Assembly (NCBI RefSeq): GCF_900107765.1
Contig: NZ_FNQY01000016.1
Coordinates: 49,609 to 113,608, forward strand
Reading direction: 5' to 3'
From: Arachidicoccus rhizosphaerae
Lineage (GTDB): Bacteria; Bacteroidota; Bacteroidia; Chitinophagales; Chitinophagaceae
DNA: 64,000 bases
Each line of letters starts with the position of its first letter. The first letter of the stretch is position 1. The translations under genes were made by a program, and so were the position numbers. Positions 18,655 through 28,185 of this stretch are shown in pieces. The notes beneath the pieces were generated by a model. That model was given only the letters and a program-made list of their open reading frames with translations, ran no database searches and had not been told where the DNA came from.

Positions 18655-19758
18655 ATGGCTTTACAGGCAGGTATTGTAGGTCTACCCAATGTAGGAAAAT
18701 CTACCCTTTTTAATGCACTCAGCAGTGCCAAGGCACAGGCAGCGAACTTCCCATTCTGTACGATTGAACCCAATGTCGGCGTGATTACCGTACCGGATAC
18801 GCGTCTGACCACTTTGGAATCCCTGGTAAAACCGCAACGTGTTGTTCCTACTACGGTAGAAATCGTTGATATTGCCGGACTCGTGAAAGGTGCCAGTAAA
18901 GGTGAAGGCCTTGGGAACCAGTTTTTAGGCAATATCCGGGCTACAGATGCCATTATCCATGTAGTACGCTGTTTTGACAATGATAATGTCATCCATGTGG
19001 ACGGCAGTGTCAATCCGGTCAGAGACAAAGAAATCATAGATATTGAACTGCAGTTTAAAGACCTGGAAACCATAGAGAAAAAGCTAAGCCGGTCCGAAAA
19101 ACAAGCCAAGTCAGGTGGCGATAAAGAAGCCCAGCGTGGCGTTGAAATATTAAAAGCATTAAAAGCACATCTGGAATCCGGTCAGAATGCCCGTAGCTTT
19201 GAGGTGACCAAAGAGGAAAAAGAAAAATTCCTGGATGAGCTTTGCCTGCTGACGATTAAGCCTGTTTTATATGTTTGTAATGTAGATGAAGGTTCTGTCA
19301 TCTCCGGCAATCAGCATACGGCCGCTTTGCTGGACGCTGTAAAAAATGAAAATGCCGAAGTCATTTTTATCAGCGCCGCCATCGAAAGCGATATCGCCGT
19401 TATGGAAAGCTATGAGGACCGACAAATGTTCCTGGAAGACATGGGACTTTCTGAAAGTGGTGTGGCCAGGTTGATTCAATCTACGTATAAGCTGCTGAAT
19501 CTGGCAACCTATTTTACCGCCGGCGTACAGGAGGTAAGAGCCTGGACAATTACCAAAGGCTTTCTGGCCCCTCAGGCAGCCGGAGTCATCCATTCTGATT
19601 TTGAGAAAGGATTTATCCGTGCAGAAGTTATTAAATTTGAGGACTTTGTAAAATTCAAATCTGAAGCAGCCTGTAGAGAAAACGGTAAATTAGCGGTTCA
19701 AGGAAAAACCTACCTGGTGGAAGACGGAGATATTATGCATTTTCTGTTTAATGTTTAA
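18655..19758 (+). CDS. ychF: Redox-regulated ATPase YchF (Obg-family P-loop protein)
   Basis: 367 residues, the usual length. G1 motif GLPNVGKSTLFNAL (residues 8-21), switch region NFPFCTIEPNVGVI, G3 motif DIAGLVKGASKGEGLGNQFL, the NVDE motif in place of the G4 NKxD motif (so it prefers ATP), a coiled-coil insertion around residues 130-190, and a C-terminal TGS domain (AWTITKGFLAPQAAGVIHSDFEKGFIRAEVI). It is a conserved, translation-associated ATPase. It is monocistronic with its own promoter and ends before a bidirectional terminator. Confidence 0.97.
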   Translation: MALQAGIVGLPNVGKSTLFNALSSAKAQAANFPFCTIEPNVGVITVPDTRLTTLESLVKPQRVVPTTVEIVDIAGLVKGASKGEGLGNQFLGNIRATDAIIHVVRCFDNDNVIHVDGSVNPVRDKEIIDIELQFKDLETIEKKLSRSEKQAKSGGDKEAQRGVEILKALKAHLESGQNARSFEVTKEEKEKFLDELCLLTIKPVLYVCNVDEGSVISGNQHTAALLDAVKNENAEVIFISAAIESDIAVMESYEDRQMFLEDMGLSESGVARLIQSTYKLLNLATYFTAGVQEVRAWTITKGFLAPQAAGVIHSDFEKGFIRAEVIKFEDFVKFKSEAACRENGKLAVQGKTYLVEDGDIMHFLFNV

Positions 19759-19797
19759 TAACGCATTTCCTCTTCTTTTTATAATAACAGCCCATCC

Positions 19798-19837
19798 AAA
19801 CAAAAGGTCCGAAGTGTACACTTCGGACCTTTTGTTT
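19798..19837. terminator. Bidirectional terminator between ychF and the OMP gene
   Basis: A perfect 40-bp palindrome (two 20-bp arms meeting at GTGTACAC) with A-run on one side and T-run on the other. It lies 40 bp after ychF and 89 bp after the convergent gene at 19926, so it can stop both transcripts. Confidence 0.92.
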
Positions 19838-19925
19838 GCCTAATCCTTCATTTTCTTATAATTCCGCGCAGTCTGATGATTGACTGTTTATCCCGCTTAT
19901 TTGTTAAATACCCGCAGGCGCCCAT

Positions 19926-20558
19926 TTAAAATTTAAAGCCTAAACCAATTTTGATGGCATTCATTTTCAGATGCGCATCATCCAGTCCGTCTGCAGTCTC
20001 GGTAACGGAGCCGAACAGCGGTGTATAACGGGCATCCACAAAAAATCCTTTATAAATATAATAGGTGCCACCCGCAGCAAGGCCCATCTGGAAGCTTTTA
20101 AAATCCGTCATATGTTTTTTCTCGGTAACCACCCCATTTGTTTCCAGGGTTCCTTTTCCGCTAAGGTTAAAATTGAGCGTCGGTCCCAGATTTAATGAAA
20201 ACCTCGGGGTCACGAATAATTTAGCTAAAATGGGCACATTAAGCTGATTTAAAGACAAATTAGCTAAAGAAGTACTGTTCTTAGGGTCATTATATCGAAA
20301 ATTTACCCGGCTATACAAAGCCTCTAATTGAATTTTAAACGGATTGCTTGGATCCGAAGGAGACATTTCTATCAGACCGCCACCATAAAAACCAAACCGG
20401 CTGTCTCCGGAGGTTGTCGTTCCATCATATTTAATTTTGGAATAATTTAAGCTACCTCCGGCTTTAATACCAAATCGAAAACTGGTCTGCGCCTTAACAC
20501 TGGAAGTCATGAGAAACAGGCCGCAACATGCTAAAGCCCCTACTAGGATTTTTTTCAT
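19926..20558 (-). CDS. Outer-membrane beta-barrel protein (PorT/OmpW-like porin family)
   Basis: 210 residues from MKKILVGALACCG at 20558, the start giving a proper signal peptide (cleavage after VKAQ). The mature protein alternates hydrophobic and polar residues as in an eight-stranded barrel: FRFGIKAGGSLNYSKIKYDG, YGGGLIEM, LNLGPTLNFNLSGKG, MGLAAGGTYYIYKGFFVDARYT, and ends with Phe (IGLGFKF), the usual barrel C-terminus. The family (outer membrane beta-barrel protein) has no single defined function. Confidence 0.87.
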   Translation of the reverse strand: MKKILVGALACCGLFLMTSSVKAQTSFRFGIKAGGSLNYSKIKYDGTTTSGDSRFGFYGGGLIEMSPSDPSNPFKIQLEALYSRVNFRYNDPKNSTSLANLSLNQLNVPILAKLFVTPRFSLNLGPTLNFNLSGKGTLETNGVVTEKKHMTDFKSFQMGLAAGGTYYIYKGFFVDARYTPLFGSVTETADGLDDAHLKMNAIKIGLGFKF

Positions 20559-20869
20559 ACAAATATATTTAATGGATGCAGGTTTGTAACTAAAGTTAGT
20601 TCCTCCACAGCTGTTTCGCACCGCTCTGTTACTCCCCTTGGTTCATGGGCAAAATAAATACATATTGAATGACTTAGCAGAAGCCTGTGGGACAATTTAA
20701 AGTTAAAGAACGCCCTCAGAATGGCTATTTTTACCGTTTTCATTTACACTCCTTTAACACTACATCCAGTGTTTTTGAAGGCTATTTTAAAAAGCAATAA
20801 AGATCTTCACAACTTATCAACCGTTTGCGAAACTCTTTATTCCCCCCTTTTATATCAAATAACTAATGT
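20559..20869. other. Divergent spacer between the OMP gene and gcvP
   Basis: Contains no reading frame I can support. The gcvP promoter is at its right end. The stretch at 20818-20834 is identical to 5141-5157, probably by chance. Confidence 0.5.
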
Positions 20870-20877
20870 TATCTTTG
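20870..20877 (+). promoter_or_regulatory. -7 element TATCTTTG before gcvP
   Basis: An exact TAnnTTTG match 34 bp upstream of the gcvP ATG. A -33 TTTG is not clear. I saw no glycine riboswitch-like conserved segment in the short leader. Confidence 0.55.
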
Positions 20878-20911
20878 CACATCTTTTAAAAGTCATAACA
20901 ACTAAGAGTTC

Positions 20912-23776
20912 ATGAACTTATTTGACAAGCAGTCCACAGAATTTATAGGGCGCCATATCGGGCCAAATGAAGAGGAAACGGGGCAAATGCTCCAAACCAT
21001 CGGAGAATCCTCTACCCAGTCTTTAGTAGAAAAAACCATCCCAGCCAGTATTCATCTGCCCAATGACCTGGATTTACCAGCCAGCATTTCAGAGCAGCAG
21101 TATTTACAGGAAATCTGGATGACGGCTTCCAAAAACAAAGTCTTTCGTACCTACATAGGTCAGGGATATTTTAATACCATTACGCCTTCAGTGATTCTTA
21201 GAAATGTATTTGAAAATCCAGGATGGTATACCTCCTATACCCCCTACCAGGCAGAAATATCACAAGGCCGCCTGGAAAGCCTGCTTAATTTCCAGACCGT
21301 GGTCAGTGACCTGACAGGACTTGAACTGGCTGGCGCCTCCTTACTGGATGAAGCTACCGCAGCTGCTGAGGCAATGGCCATGTTATTCCACCATGTAAAT
21401 GTCCGCAGTAACGATAAGCCTAAATTCTTTGTAGATAATTCTGTTTACAGGCAAACGAAAGATGTGCTTCAAACAAGAGCGCTCCCCATCGGCATAGAGC
21501 TCGTTTTTGGTGATTACCAAAACGCAGCCGTTGATGAGACTTATTTCGGTGCCCTTGTTCAGTACCCAAACAGCTACGGCACTGTTGAAGACTACCGCAA
21601 TTTCATTGAAAAGATGCATGGATTAGGCGGTTATGTCGTTGTAGCCACTGATTTACTGGCGCTTACACTCTTAACGTCTCCAGGTGAACTGGGAGCAGAC
21701 GTAGCCGTAGGTTCTGCCCAGCGTTTTGGTGTACCGCTGGGATTCGGTGGTCCGCATGCTGCCTTTTTTGCCACCAAAGATGCATTTAAAAGAGGTATTC
21801 CAGGTCGCATTATCGGTGTCAGTGTAGACGCACAAGGCAACCATGCCCTGAGAATGGCCTTACAAACCAGAGAACAGCATATTAAAAGAGAAAAAGCCAC
21901 TTCTAATATCTGTACCGCACAGGCGCTGCTGGCCAATATGGCAGCCATGTATGCGGTATATCACGGACCTAAAGGACTTTCCGATATTGCCAAAAGGGCC
22001 CATATCATTGCACAGGCCATCGAGGAAGAACTATTGGAACTGGGCTTTGAACAGTTGAACGGATCCTATTTTGATACCTTACGCATTAAAGCGGACAGAG
22101 CAGTCATTGAACCGATTGCCATTGAAAATCAAATTAATTTTCAATACCATACGGATGGCACTATCGGTATTTCCATAGATGAAACCACCACCCAAAAGGA
22201 TGCGTTGGATATTGTATTTGTCTTTGCAGCGTCTAAGGGTTCCGACGAGGCGACCATTGGATTTGATAGCGAAGATACCCTGGATCTGAAGATAGCCCAG
22301 GATCTGAAACGCACCTCTTCTTTCCTTACCCACCCGGTTTTTAACAGCCATCACAGTGAAACCCAAATGATGCGCTATATTAAAAAACTGGAAAAAAGAG
22401 ATTTAGCCCTCAATACCAGCATGATCTCTTTAGGTAGCTGTACCATGAAGCTGAATGCGGCCACCGAAATGATTCCACTGAGCTGGCCGGAATTTGCCAG
22501 CATCCATCCTTTTGTCCCTAAAGACCAGGCCGCCGGCTACCAGCAGGTCATTGATGAATTAAGTACCTACCTTTCAACTATTACCCAGTTTGATGGCTGT
22601 AGCCTGCAACCCAATAGCGGTGCTCAGGGAGAATTTGCAGGGCTCAACACCATTATGGAATACCATAGAGCGCAGGGTCAGGGACACCGTAATATTGTAT
22701 TGATTCCGATATCCGCCCATGGGACCAACCCGGCCTCTGCCGTTATGGCCGGCATGAAGGTCGTTGTTGTAAAAAGCGATGACCACGGCTTGGTGGACGT
22801 AGAAGACTTACGCAGCAAAGCTGAACAATATAAAGACACTTTGGGTGCCTTGATGATCACCTATCCGTCTACTTACGGAATATTTGAAGAAAGTATCCGG
22901 GAAATCTGTCAGATTATCCATGATAATGGCGGTCAGGTTTATATGGATGGAGCGAATATGAATGCTCAGGTAGGTTATACCGCACCAGGTCATATCGGAG
23001 CGGACGTCTGCCACCTGAATCTGCACAAAACCTTTGCCATCCCACATGGCGGCGGTGGTCCGGGCGTAGGTCCTATCTGTGCCAAAAAGCATTTATTACC
23101 CTATCTGCCAGGTCATTTCAGCCTGGACAGTCAACTTCCGGTCAGCGCGGCTGCCTATGGCAGTGCGTCTATTTTGCTGATCAGTTACGCCTATATCAAA
23201 ATGCTGGGCGGCGAAGGGCTGAAAAAATCAACGGAATATGCCATTTTAAATGCCAATTACATGAAAGTCAGGCTGTCCGGCTATTTCCCTATTTTATATG
23301 CCGGTAAACACGGCACCTGTGCCCATGAATTTATCATAGATTTACGTCCGTTTAAAGCGGCCGCGGGCATTGAAGCAGAGGACGTTGCCAAACGCCTGAT
23401 GGACTACGGCTTCCATGCGCCCACCATGAGCTTCCCGGTACCGGGTACCATTATGGTGGAACCCACCGAAAGCGAGGATAAGGGGGAACTGGACCGCTTT
23501 TGTGATGCGATGATCAGCATTTACCATGAAATCCAGGCAGTAGAAAAGGCAGAAGCCGACAAAACGGATAATGTACTGAAAAATGCGCCCCACACCCAGC
23601 ATGTTATCTGTAACGATAACTGGGATCATGGTTATTCCAGACAGCAGGCCGCCTTCCCGCTGGAGTATATCAAAGAAAACAAGTTCTGGCCATCTGTAGG
23701 GCGCATTAACAACACCTACGGTGACCGCAATCTGATTTGTACCTGTGAACCGGTAGAAAGCTATATGGAGGCTTAA
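20912..23776 (+). CDS. gcvP: Glycine dehydrogenase (decarboxylating), P-protein of the glycine cleavage system
   Basis: 954 residues, the length of the fused homodimeric P-protein. Early motif FIGRHIGPNEEE, N-terminal aminotransferase-like half with TPYQAEISQGRLESLLNFQT, and C-terminal half with SLGSCTMKLNAATEM and the PLP-binding motif HLNLHKTFAIPHGGGGPG (Lys706). It decarboxylates glycine and passes the aminomethyl group to the lipoylated H-protein. The gcvT, gcvH and lpd genes are not in the window. It has its own promoter and terminator. Confidence 0.98.
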   Translation: MNLFDKQSTEFIGRHIGPNEEETGQMLQTIGESSTQSLVEKTIPASIHLPNDLDLPASISEQQYLQEIWMTASKNKVFRTYIGQGYFNTITPSVILRNVFENPGWYTSYTPYQAEISQGRLESLLNFQTVVSDLTGLELAGASLLDEATAAAEAMAMLFHHVNVRSNDKPKFFVDNSVYRQTKDVLQTRALPIGIELVFGDYQNAAVDETYFGALVQYPNSYGTVEDYRNFIEKMHGLGGYVVVATDLLALTLLTSPGELGADVAVGSAQRFGVPLGFGGPHAAFFATKDAFKRGIPGRIIGVSVDAQGNHALRMALQTREQHIKREKATSNICTAQALLANMAAMYAVYHGPKGLSDIAKRAHIIAQAIEEELLELGFEQLNGSYFDTLRIKADRAVIEPIAIENQINFQYHTDGTIGISIDETTTQKDALDIVFVFAASKGSDEATIGFDSEDTLDLKIAQDLKRTSSFLTHPVFNSHHSETQMMRYIKKLEKRDLALNTSMISLGSCTMKLNAATEMIPLSWPEFASIHPFVPKDQAAGYQQVIDELSTYLSTITQFDGCSLQPNSGAQGEFAGLNTIMEYHRAQGQGHRNIVLIPISAHGTNPASAVMAGMKVVVVKSDDHGLVDVEDLRSKAEQYKDTLGALMITYPSTYGIFEESIREICQIIHDNGGQVYMDGANMNAQVGYTAPGHIGADVCHLNLHKTFAIPHGGGGPGVGPICAKKHLLPYLPGHFSLDSQLPVSAAAYGSASILLISYAYIKMLGGEGLKKSTEYAILNANYMKVRLSGYFPILYAGKHGTCAHEFIIDLRPFKAAAGIEAEDVAKRLMDYGFHAPTMSFPVPGTIMVEPTESEDKGELDRFCDAMISIYHEIQAVEKAEADKTDNVLKNAPHTQHVICNDNWDHGYSRQQAAFPLEYIKENKFWPSVGRINNTYGDRNLICTCEPVESYMEA

Positions 23777-23804
23777 ATACTGGTTGTGAATAAGTAACTA
23801 CATG

Positions 23805-23836
23805 AAAAGGCTTCCCTCTATTTGCGGAAGCCTTTT
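23805..23836 (+). terminator. Rho-independent terminator after gcvP
   Basis: AAAAGGCTTCC pairs with GGAAGCCTTTT across a 10-nt loop, followed by a T-rich tract, 28 bp after the gcvP stop. Because it overlaps the upstream part of the next open frame, cmk should start after it. Confidence 0.9.
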
Positions 23837-23855
23837 TCTTTTATACATTTGTTCC

Positions 23856-24554
23856 ATGAAAAAGATTATCATCACGATAGACGGTTATTCATCCTGTGGC
23901 AAAAGCACACTGGCCAGGCAACTGGCCTCCCGGCTGGATTATGTTTTTATAGACAGCGGGGCGATGTACCGGGCTATTACTTTATATTTTCTGGAACATA
24001 AAACAGACATCAAGGATGAAAAGGCTATAAGTGATGCCCTTGACCAGATCAGATTAGAATTTATAAACAACGGCACTCCCGGTCAGTCCGATATCCATCT
24101 GAATGGTGATAATGTAGAAAAAGCCATCCGCACCTTGAAGGTGTCCAATCATGTTAGTGATATTGCAGCACTGGAAGCCGTTCGGCATTTTGCCGTGAGC
24201 CAGCAACAGGCCATGGGAGAAAAAAAGGGTATTGTGATGGATGGTCGCGATATCGGCACTACGGTTTTCCCAAAAGCAGAATTAAAAATCTTTATGACGG
24301 CAAGCATTGAGGTGCGTACCCACCGCCGCTATGACGAACTCAAAGCTAAATATCCGGATATATCCTTAGAGGAAGTCAAAGATAATCTGCTTAAAAGGGA
24401 CCTGATAGATTCTACCAGAAAAATCAGTCCGTTAAGGCAGGCTAAAGACGCGATTACCCTGGACAACTCCAAGCTTTCCATGCCGCAGCAGTTAGACATA
24501 GCTGCCGGTTGGGCAGAGGAAATCCTAAAAGGGCAACTGGCATCTAAAATATAA
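23856..24554 (+). CDS. cmk: Cytidylate kinase
   Basis: 232 residues from the ATG at 23856 (MKKIIITIDGYSSCGKST); the open frame extends to 23802 but that segment is the gcvP terminator. P-loop GYSSCGKST (residues 9-17), FIDSGAMYRAITLYFLE in the NMP-binding region, and MDGRDIGTTVFPKAELKIFMTAS with the conserved DGRDIG. It phosphorylates CMP and dCMP. TACATTTG at 23844-23851 resembles a -7 element but would give a nearly leaderless transcript. Confidence 0.96.
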   Translation: MKKIIITIDGYSSCGKSTLARQLASRLDYVFIDSGAMYRAITLYFLEHKTDIKDEKAISDALDQIRLEFINNGTPGQSDIHLNGDNVEKAIRTLKVSNHVSDIAALEAVRHFAVSQQQAMGEKKGIVMDGRDIGTTVFPKAELKIFMTASIEVRTHRRYDELKAKYPDISLEEVKDNLLKRDLIDSTRKISPLRQAKDAITLDNSKLSMPQQLDIAAGWAEEILKGQLASKI

Positions 24555-24574
24555 GCCACCAAACTGACATAGTC

Positions 24575-24627
24575 TTAAAGCCGAAGAGGATAAAGTATTG
24601 ATGATACTTTATCCTCTTCGGCTTTAA
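24575..24627. terminator. Bidirectional terminator between cmk and the DUF1080 gene
   Basis: A perfect 24-bp stem with a 5-nt loop (24599-24603), AT-rich at the ends and GC-rich in the middle (GCCGAAGAGG). It lies between two convergent genes. Confidence 0.9.
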
Positions 24628-24667
24628 ATATTTAAATAGTTATGATATCACAGGGTTGAAGCAGCTG

Positions 24668-25441
24668 CTAGAGTTTACGAACCCAAATATTACGGAAACT
24701 GATAGGTTTGCTATTATCTCCATGAGCCTGTAACTTAATAGGACTTGGGCCGTGTGCCGCTCCCTGATACGAAGGCTGGCCAATATAAAGGGTGGGCCCT
24801 TTTAATTCGTAATTATTTTGTACCAGAACGCCATTAAAGAAAACCGTTACTCTTGCCGGTGATTTTAGCGTGCTGTCCTCATTAAATCTGGGAGCCGTCC
24901 AGATCACATCATAAGATTGCCATTCTCCTGGCATTCTGGCCGGGTTGGCTAAGGGCACGGACTGTTTATAAATGGACCCCGCCTGACCATTTGTGTAGGT
25001 CTTATTTTTATAAGAATCCAGAATCTGCAACTCATAACCAGCATCTCCGGAACCTATCGAGGCCAAAAACAGGCCACTGTTACCGCGAGCCTGGCCTTCT
25101 CCTTCAATATCTGCCGGAATCCGCCATTCAATATGCATCTGATAATCCTCAAATTTTTCTTTAGTCTGAATATTACCTGCCTTCTTATTGACAGTTAATA
25201 TACCGTTGGCTACCTCCCAATTTGCCGGCTGGCCGGGGTTATTTACAGACTCCCAATGGCTCAGATTCTGACCATTGAATAAAATAATAGCATCAGAAGG
25301 GGCCTCCAGGGTGGTGGCTCCCGGTGTTACTACAGTAGGCACAGGTGAATATACTTCGGTATCTTCAGGCTTTTGCGCCATTACATTAACCGAGCCTGCT
25401 ACTAGAATGGCTGCGGTCATTAAAAAGACTGTCTTATTCAT
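24668..25441 (-). CDS. DUF1080 protein (3-keto-disaccharide hydrolase family)
   Basis: 257 residues. Signal peptide 1-22 (ending VMA-Q). The rest is one concanavalin-like beta-sandwich with the DUF1080 pattern: IILFNGQNLSHWESV, ILTVNKKAGNIQTKEKFEDYQMHIEWRIP, RGNSGLFL, YELQILDSY and GPSPIKLQAHGDNSKPISFRNIWVRKL. Members hydrolyse 3-keto-glycosides in some Bacteroidota, but most are uncharacterised. It stands 180 bp upstream-side of, and separate from, the fucose operon: that operon's terminator (25621-25660) lies between them. Exported, probably periplasmic. Confidence 0.9.
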   Translation of the reverse strand: MNKTVFLMTAAILVAGSVNVMAQKPEDTEVYSPVPTVVTPGATTLEAPSDAIILFNGQNLSHWESVNNPGQPANWEVANGILTVNKKAGNIQTKEKFEDYQMHIEWRIPADIEGEGQARGNSGLFLASIGSGDAGYELQILDSYKNKTYTNGQAGSIYKQSVPLANPARMPGEWQSYDVIWTAPRFNEDSTLKSPARVTVFFNGVLVQNNYELKGPTLYIGQPSYQGAAHGPSPIKLQAHGDNSKPISFRNIWVRKL

Positions 25442-25620
25442 AGTTTTTGTTTAATCAACATATTTATAGTTTCCAAATGTAATGAAAACAAACAAATAAG
25501 GGGCAGTATTGGGTTTTTGTTTAAAAACCTTCCGGTCATTTTCTTTTAAATTAAGTTTTTATTAAAAAATGACCTTACAGAGATTTGCGTTTTGCTATAA
25601 AAAATAAGCGGCGGTTATTT

Positions 25621-25660
25621 TAAATAAAAAAGCGGCCCCGATTGTCCGCTTTTTTATTTA
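25621..25660 (-). terminator. Terminator of the fucose operon
   Basis: A 15-bp stem whose GC part is CCGC/GCGG, with a 10-nt loop and long A and T runs on either side, 22 bp after the dehydratase stop on the minus strand. It could act on both strands. Confidence 0.88.
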
Positions 25661-25681
25661 AACTCTCTGAAAAATAGCTAG

Positions 25682-27337
25682 TTACAAAGAAACACCTCTT
25701 TTCCAGGGAATAAAATCGTATTGTCTGTTTCTCTCCGCTGCAATCAGCTGACGACCGCTGGCTACTTCAATGACATAATCCAGGATACGTGCACCGGCCT
25801 GTTCGATGGTTTCTGTACCATCAATGACGGTACCGGTATTAATATCAATGATATCCGACATCTTTTCTGCCAGTACGGTATTGGTTGCCAGTTTTACTAC
25901 AGGCGCTATTGGATTGCCGGTCGGCGTTCCCAGACCCGTTGTAAATAAAACAATATTGGCTCCCGCCCCTACTTCCGCCGTACAGGATTCAACATCGCTT
26001 CCTGGTGTACAAAGCAGATTCAGACCAGGTTTGGACTGTCTCTCAGGATAATCCAAAACATCGGTTACCGGAGAAGTCCCTCCTTTTTTAGCGGCTCCTG
26101 CAGATTTAATGGCATCTGTAATCAATCCGTCTCTGATATTACCCGGAGAAGGGTTCATATCAAAGCCTGAACCCACAGCTACTGCCCTGTCGTTATAGGT
26201 ATGCATCAGGCTCGAAAATCTTTCTGCCGTGGCAATATCAATACAGCGATCGCTAAGATTTTGTTCCACCCCGCAGAGTTCCGGGAATTCTGATAGGATC
26301 ACCGATCCGCCAAGAGCCACCAATAAATCTGAAGTAAAACCAATGGCAGGATTTGCCGAGATTCCCGAGAAGCCGTCACTTGCGCCACACTCCAGTCCGA
26401 TACATAGTTTACTGAGTGGGGCCGGCTCTCTTTGATGCTGATTTGCCTGCATCAGCCCTGCAAAAGTCTGCTTTAGCGCTTCGCTTAGAAATGTTTCCGT
26501 AACGCCTATTTTCTGCTGTTCCAGGATATATAAAGGCTTGTCAAATTCCGGATCCCTTTTCTTGATTTCAGCTTTTAAGATACTGGCCTGAGCATGCTGA
26601 CATCCCAGACTGAGAACAGTAGCTCCTGCGACATTAGGATGGGTAATATATCCTGCCAGTAGCCCGCAAAGGGCATCAGAATCTTCTCTGGTGCTGCCGC
26701 AGCCCCCCGTATGGCTTAAAAAGCGAATACCATCAACATTTTCAAATAATCTTTCCTTTTTAGGCTGGGCAACTTCCGGATTTAGATCCGCCCCCAAAAT
26801 ATCTTCCAGGCTTTTACCGCTTTTATAAAGATCTATCAACTGCAGGGACTGGGTATCGATGGATTCTGTCTTGCCATAGCCCAATTCTTCTACCAACGCT
26901 TTTTCCAGTTTCCCCAGATTTTTATTCTCACAGAAAACCAGTGGCACGACCAGCCAGTAATTTGCAGTCCCGACCCGACCATCTTTTCTGTGATATCCCA
27001 TAAAATGTTTGCCTTCAAAGGCGCCTGTATCAGGTTGGTGCCAATCCAGATGTCTTTCACCAATGGAAAAATCGCTGGCGGCATGCTTCAGGTTCCCCAG
27101 ATTAATGGCCTCCCCGGTAGCGATAGGTTGCTTGGCTTTTCCTACCAGCACCCCGTACATAAACACCTGACCGCCAACATCAATATCTTCCGTTACAAAT
27201 TTATGTTTTGCTTTTACTGTATCTTTTAAAAGATACGATTTTCCGCCAAAGTTCACTGTATCCCCCTTGTGGAGGTCTTGCAGTGCCACCAGTACATTAT
27301 CCTTCGGATGTACTTGCAGGACTTTATTTACACTCAC
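25682..27337 (-). CDS. UxaA/altronate-dehydratase-family enzyme, probable L-fuconate dehydratase
   Basis: 551 residues beginning with a GTG codon at 27337. An N-terminal SAF-like domain (about 1-90) is followed by the UxaA core: GYHRKDGRVGTANYWLVVPLVFCEN, FLSHTGGCGSTREDSDALCGLLAGY, SLGCQHAQA, GLECGASDGFSG and VGAGANIVLFTTGLGTPTGNPIAPVVKLATNT, with cysteines typical of an iron-dependent sugar-acid dehydratase. The family dehydrates altronate or galactarate, but here the neighbours (fucose dehydrogenase, lactonase, keto-deoxy-fuconate dehydrogenase and FAH hydrolase) indicate L-fuconate to 2-keto-3-deoxy-L-fuconate. Known fuconate dehydratases of Xanthomonas are enolase-superfamily proteins, so this would be a non-homologous replacement. 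Substrate assignment is inference. Last gene of the operon. Confidence 0.82.
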   Translation of the reverse strand: MSVNKVLQVHPKDNVLVALQDLHKGDTVNFGGKSYLLKDTVKAKHKFVTEDIDVGGQVFMYGVLVGKAKQPIATGEAINLGNLKHAASDFSIGERHLDWHQPDTGAFEGKHFMGYHRKDGRVGTANYWLVVPLVFCENKNLGKLEKALVEELGYGKTESIDTQSLQLIDLYKSGKSLEDILGADLNPEVAQPKKERLFENVDGIRFLSHTGGCGSTREDSDALCGLLAGYITHPNVAGATVLSLGCQHAQASILKAEIKKRDPEFDKPLYILEQQKIGVTETFLSEALKQTFAGLMQANQHQREPAPLSKLCIGLECGASDGFSGISANPAIGFTSDLLVALGGSVILSEFPELCGVEQNLSDRCIDIATAERFSSLMHTYNDRAVAVGSGFDMNPSPGNIRDGLITDAIKSAGAAKKGGTSPVTDVLDYPERQSKPGLNLLCTPGSDVESCTAEVGAGANIVLFTTGLGTPTGNPIAPVVKLATNTVLAEKMSDIIDINTGTVIDGTETIEQAGARILDYVIEVASGRQLIAAERNRQYDFIPWKRGVSL

Positions 27338-27381
27338 CTTCTATCTATTTTAAATAATAATATATGCTCTTTTTATGTTCA

Positions 27382-28170
27382 TCAGGCATTGGCCAAAGCC
27401 CTGTCCAGGTGAACGTATCCTCCGTCTATATGCAGCAGTTGCCCCGTTGTATGGGAGGATTTTTCACTTAACAGGAACGCGGCTGTATTCGCAATTTCCT
27501 CTGCCGTAGTCATGCGGTGACCCAGTGGTATTTTACTGGTAATTTCAGCCAACTTAGCCTCAGAATCCGGCAAGGTTTTAATCCATTCGGAGTACTGTGG
27601 TGTCCAGCATTCTGCCACGACAATCGCATTGACCCGTATCTGATATTTAAGTAACTCAACAGCCCATTCCCTGGTCAGTGCATTTCTGGCACCATTGGCC
27701 GCCGCATATCCTGAGGTATTGCCCTGACCTACTTCTGCCGTCTTGGAAGAAATATTGACAATACTGCCTTTTGATTGAATCAAGGCAGGCAATGCATAAT
27801 GCACGAGTAAATAATAATGGACTACGTTCTTATGCATGGACTCGATAAAGCCTTCGTAACTTCCTTTTTCCAGACCCACCCCATCATTATGGCCCGCATT
27901 GTTCACAATCCCGTCTATCCGGTTATATTTTTTGAGCACCTCATCAATAACTTTTTTACAGTTGGAAGGGTCGTTCAGCTCTGCTTCTATCGTAGAGCCC
28001 TGACCGCCAGCCGCTATAATTTCCGCTAACTTCTTTTGGTTATCCACAGCTTTTCTGCCAACGATCACCACCTTAGCACCTTCTGCAGCTACTACCTCGG
28101 CGATACCGGCACCAATACCCTTGGCGCCGCCCGTTACGATGATCACTTTATCCTTTAAGCCCAAATCCAT
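27382..28170 (-). CDS. SDR oxidoreductase, probable L-fucose dehydrogenase
   Basis: 262 residues of the classical short-chain dehydrogenase type. Cofactor motif TGGAKGIGAGIA (residues 14-25), NNAG at about 92, catalytic Ser in VNISSKTAEVGQGNTSGYAAANGARNALTREW with the Tyr-x(3)-N variant (YAAAN in place of YxxxK), and C-terminal TGQLLHIDGGYVHLDR. The Lys to Asn change at the usual YxxxK position is visible and worth confirming; it occurs in the L-fucose dehydrogenase-like group as I recall, but I am not certain. Reaction by context: L-fucose (or D-arabinose) to the 1,5-lactone. It is 45 bp upstream of the dehydratase gene. Confidence 0.8.
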   Translation of the reverse strand: MDLGLKDKVIIVTGGAKGIGAGIAEVVAAEGAKVVIVGRKAVDNQKKLAEIIAAGGQGSTIEAELNDPSNCKKVIDEVLKKYNRIDGIVNNAGHNDGVGLEKGSYEGFIESMHKNVVHYYLLVHYALPALIQSKGSIVNISSKTAEVGQGNTSGYAAANGARNALTREWAVELLKYQIRVNAIVVAECWTPQYSEWIKTLPDSEAKLAEITSKIPLGHRMTTAEEIANTAAFLLSEKSSHTTGQLLHIDGGYVHLDRALANA

Positions 28171-28185
28171 ATTTTTACTTTTAAT

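Noticed and set aside
20878..20911. A glycine riboswitch before gcvP.
   Set aside because: The leader after the likely transcription start is only about 30 bases, too short for the aptamer, and no conserved core is visible.
23844..23851. TACATTTG directly before cmk, an exact -7 element.
   Set aside because: It is only 4 bp from the start codon, so a transcript would begin at or inside the gene. A leaderless message is possible but unsupported.
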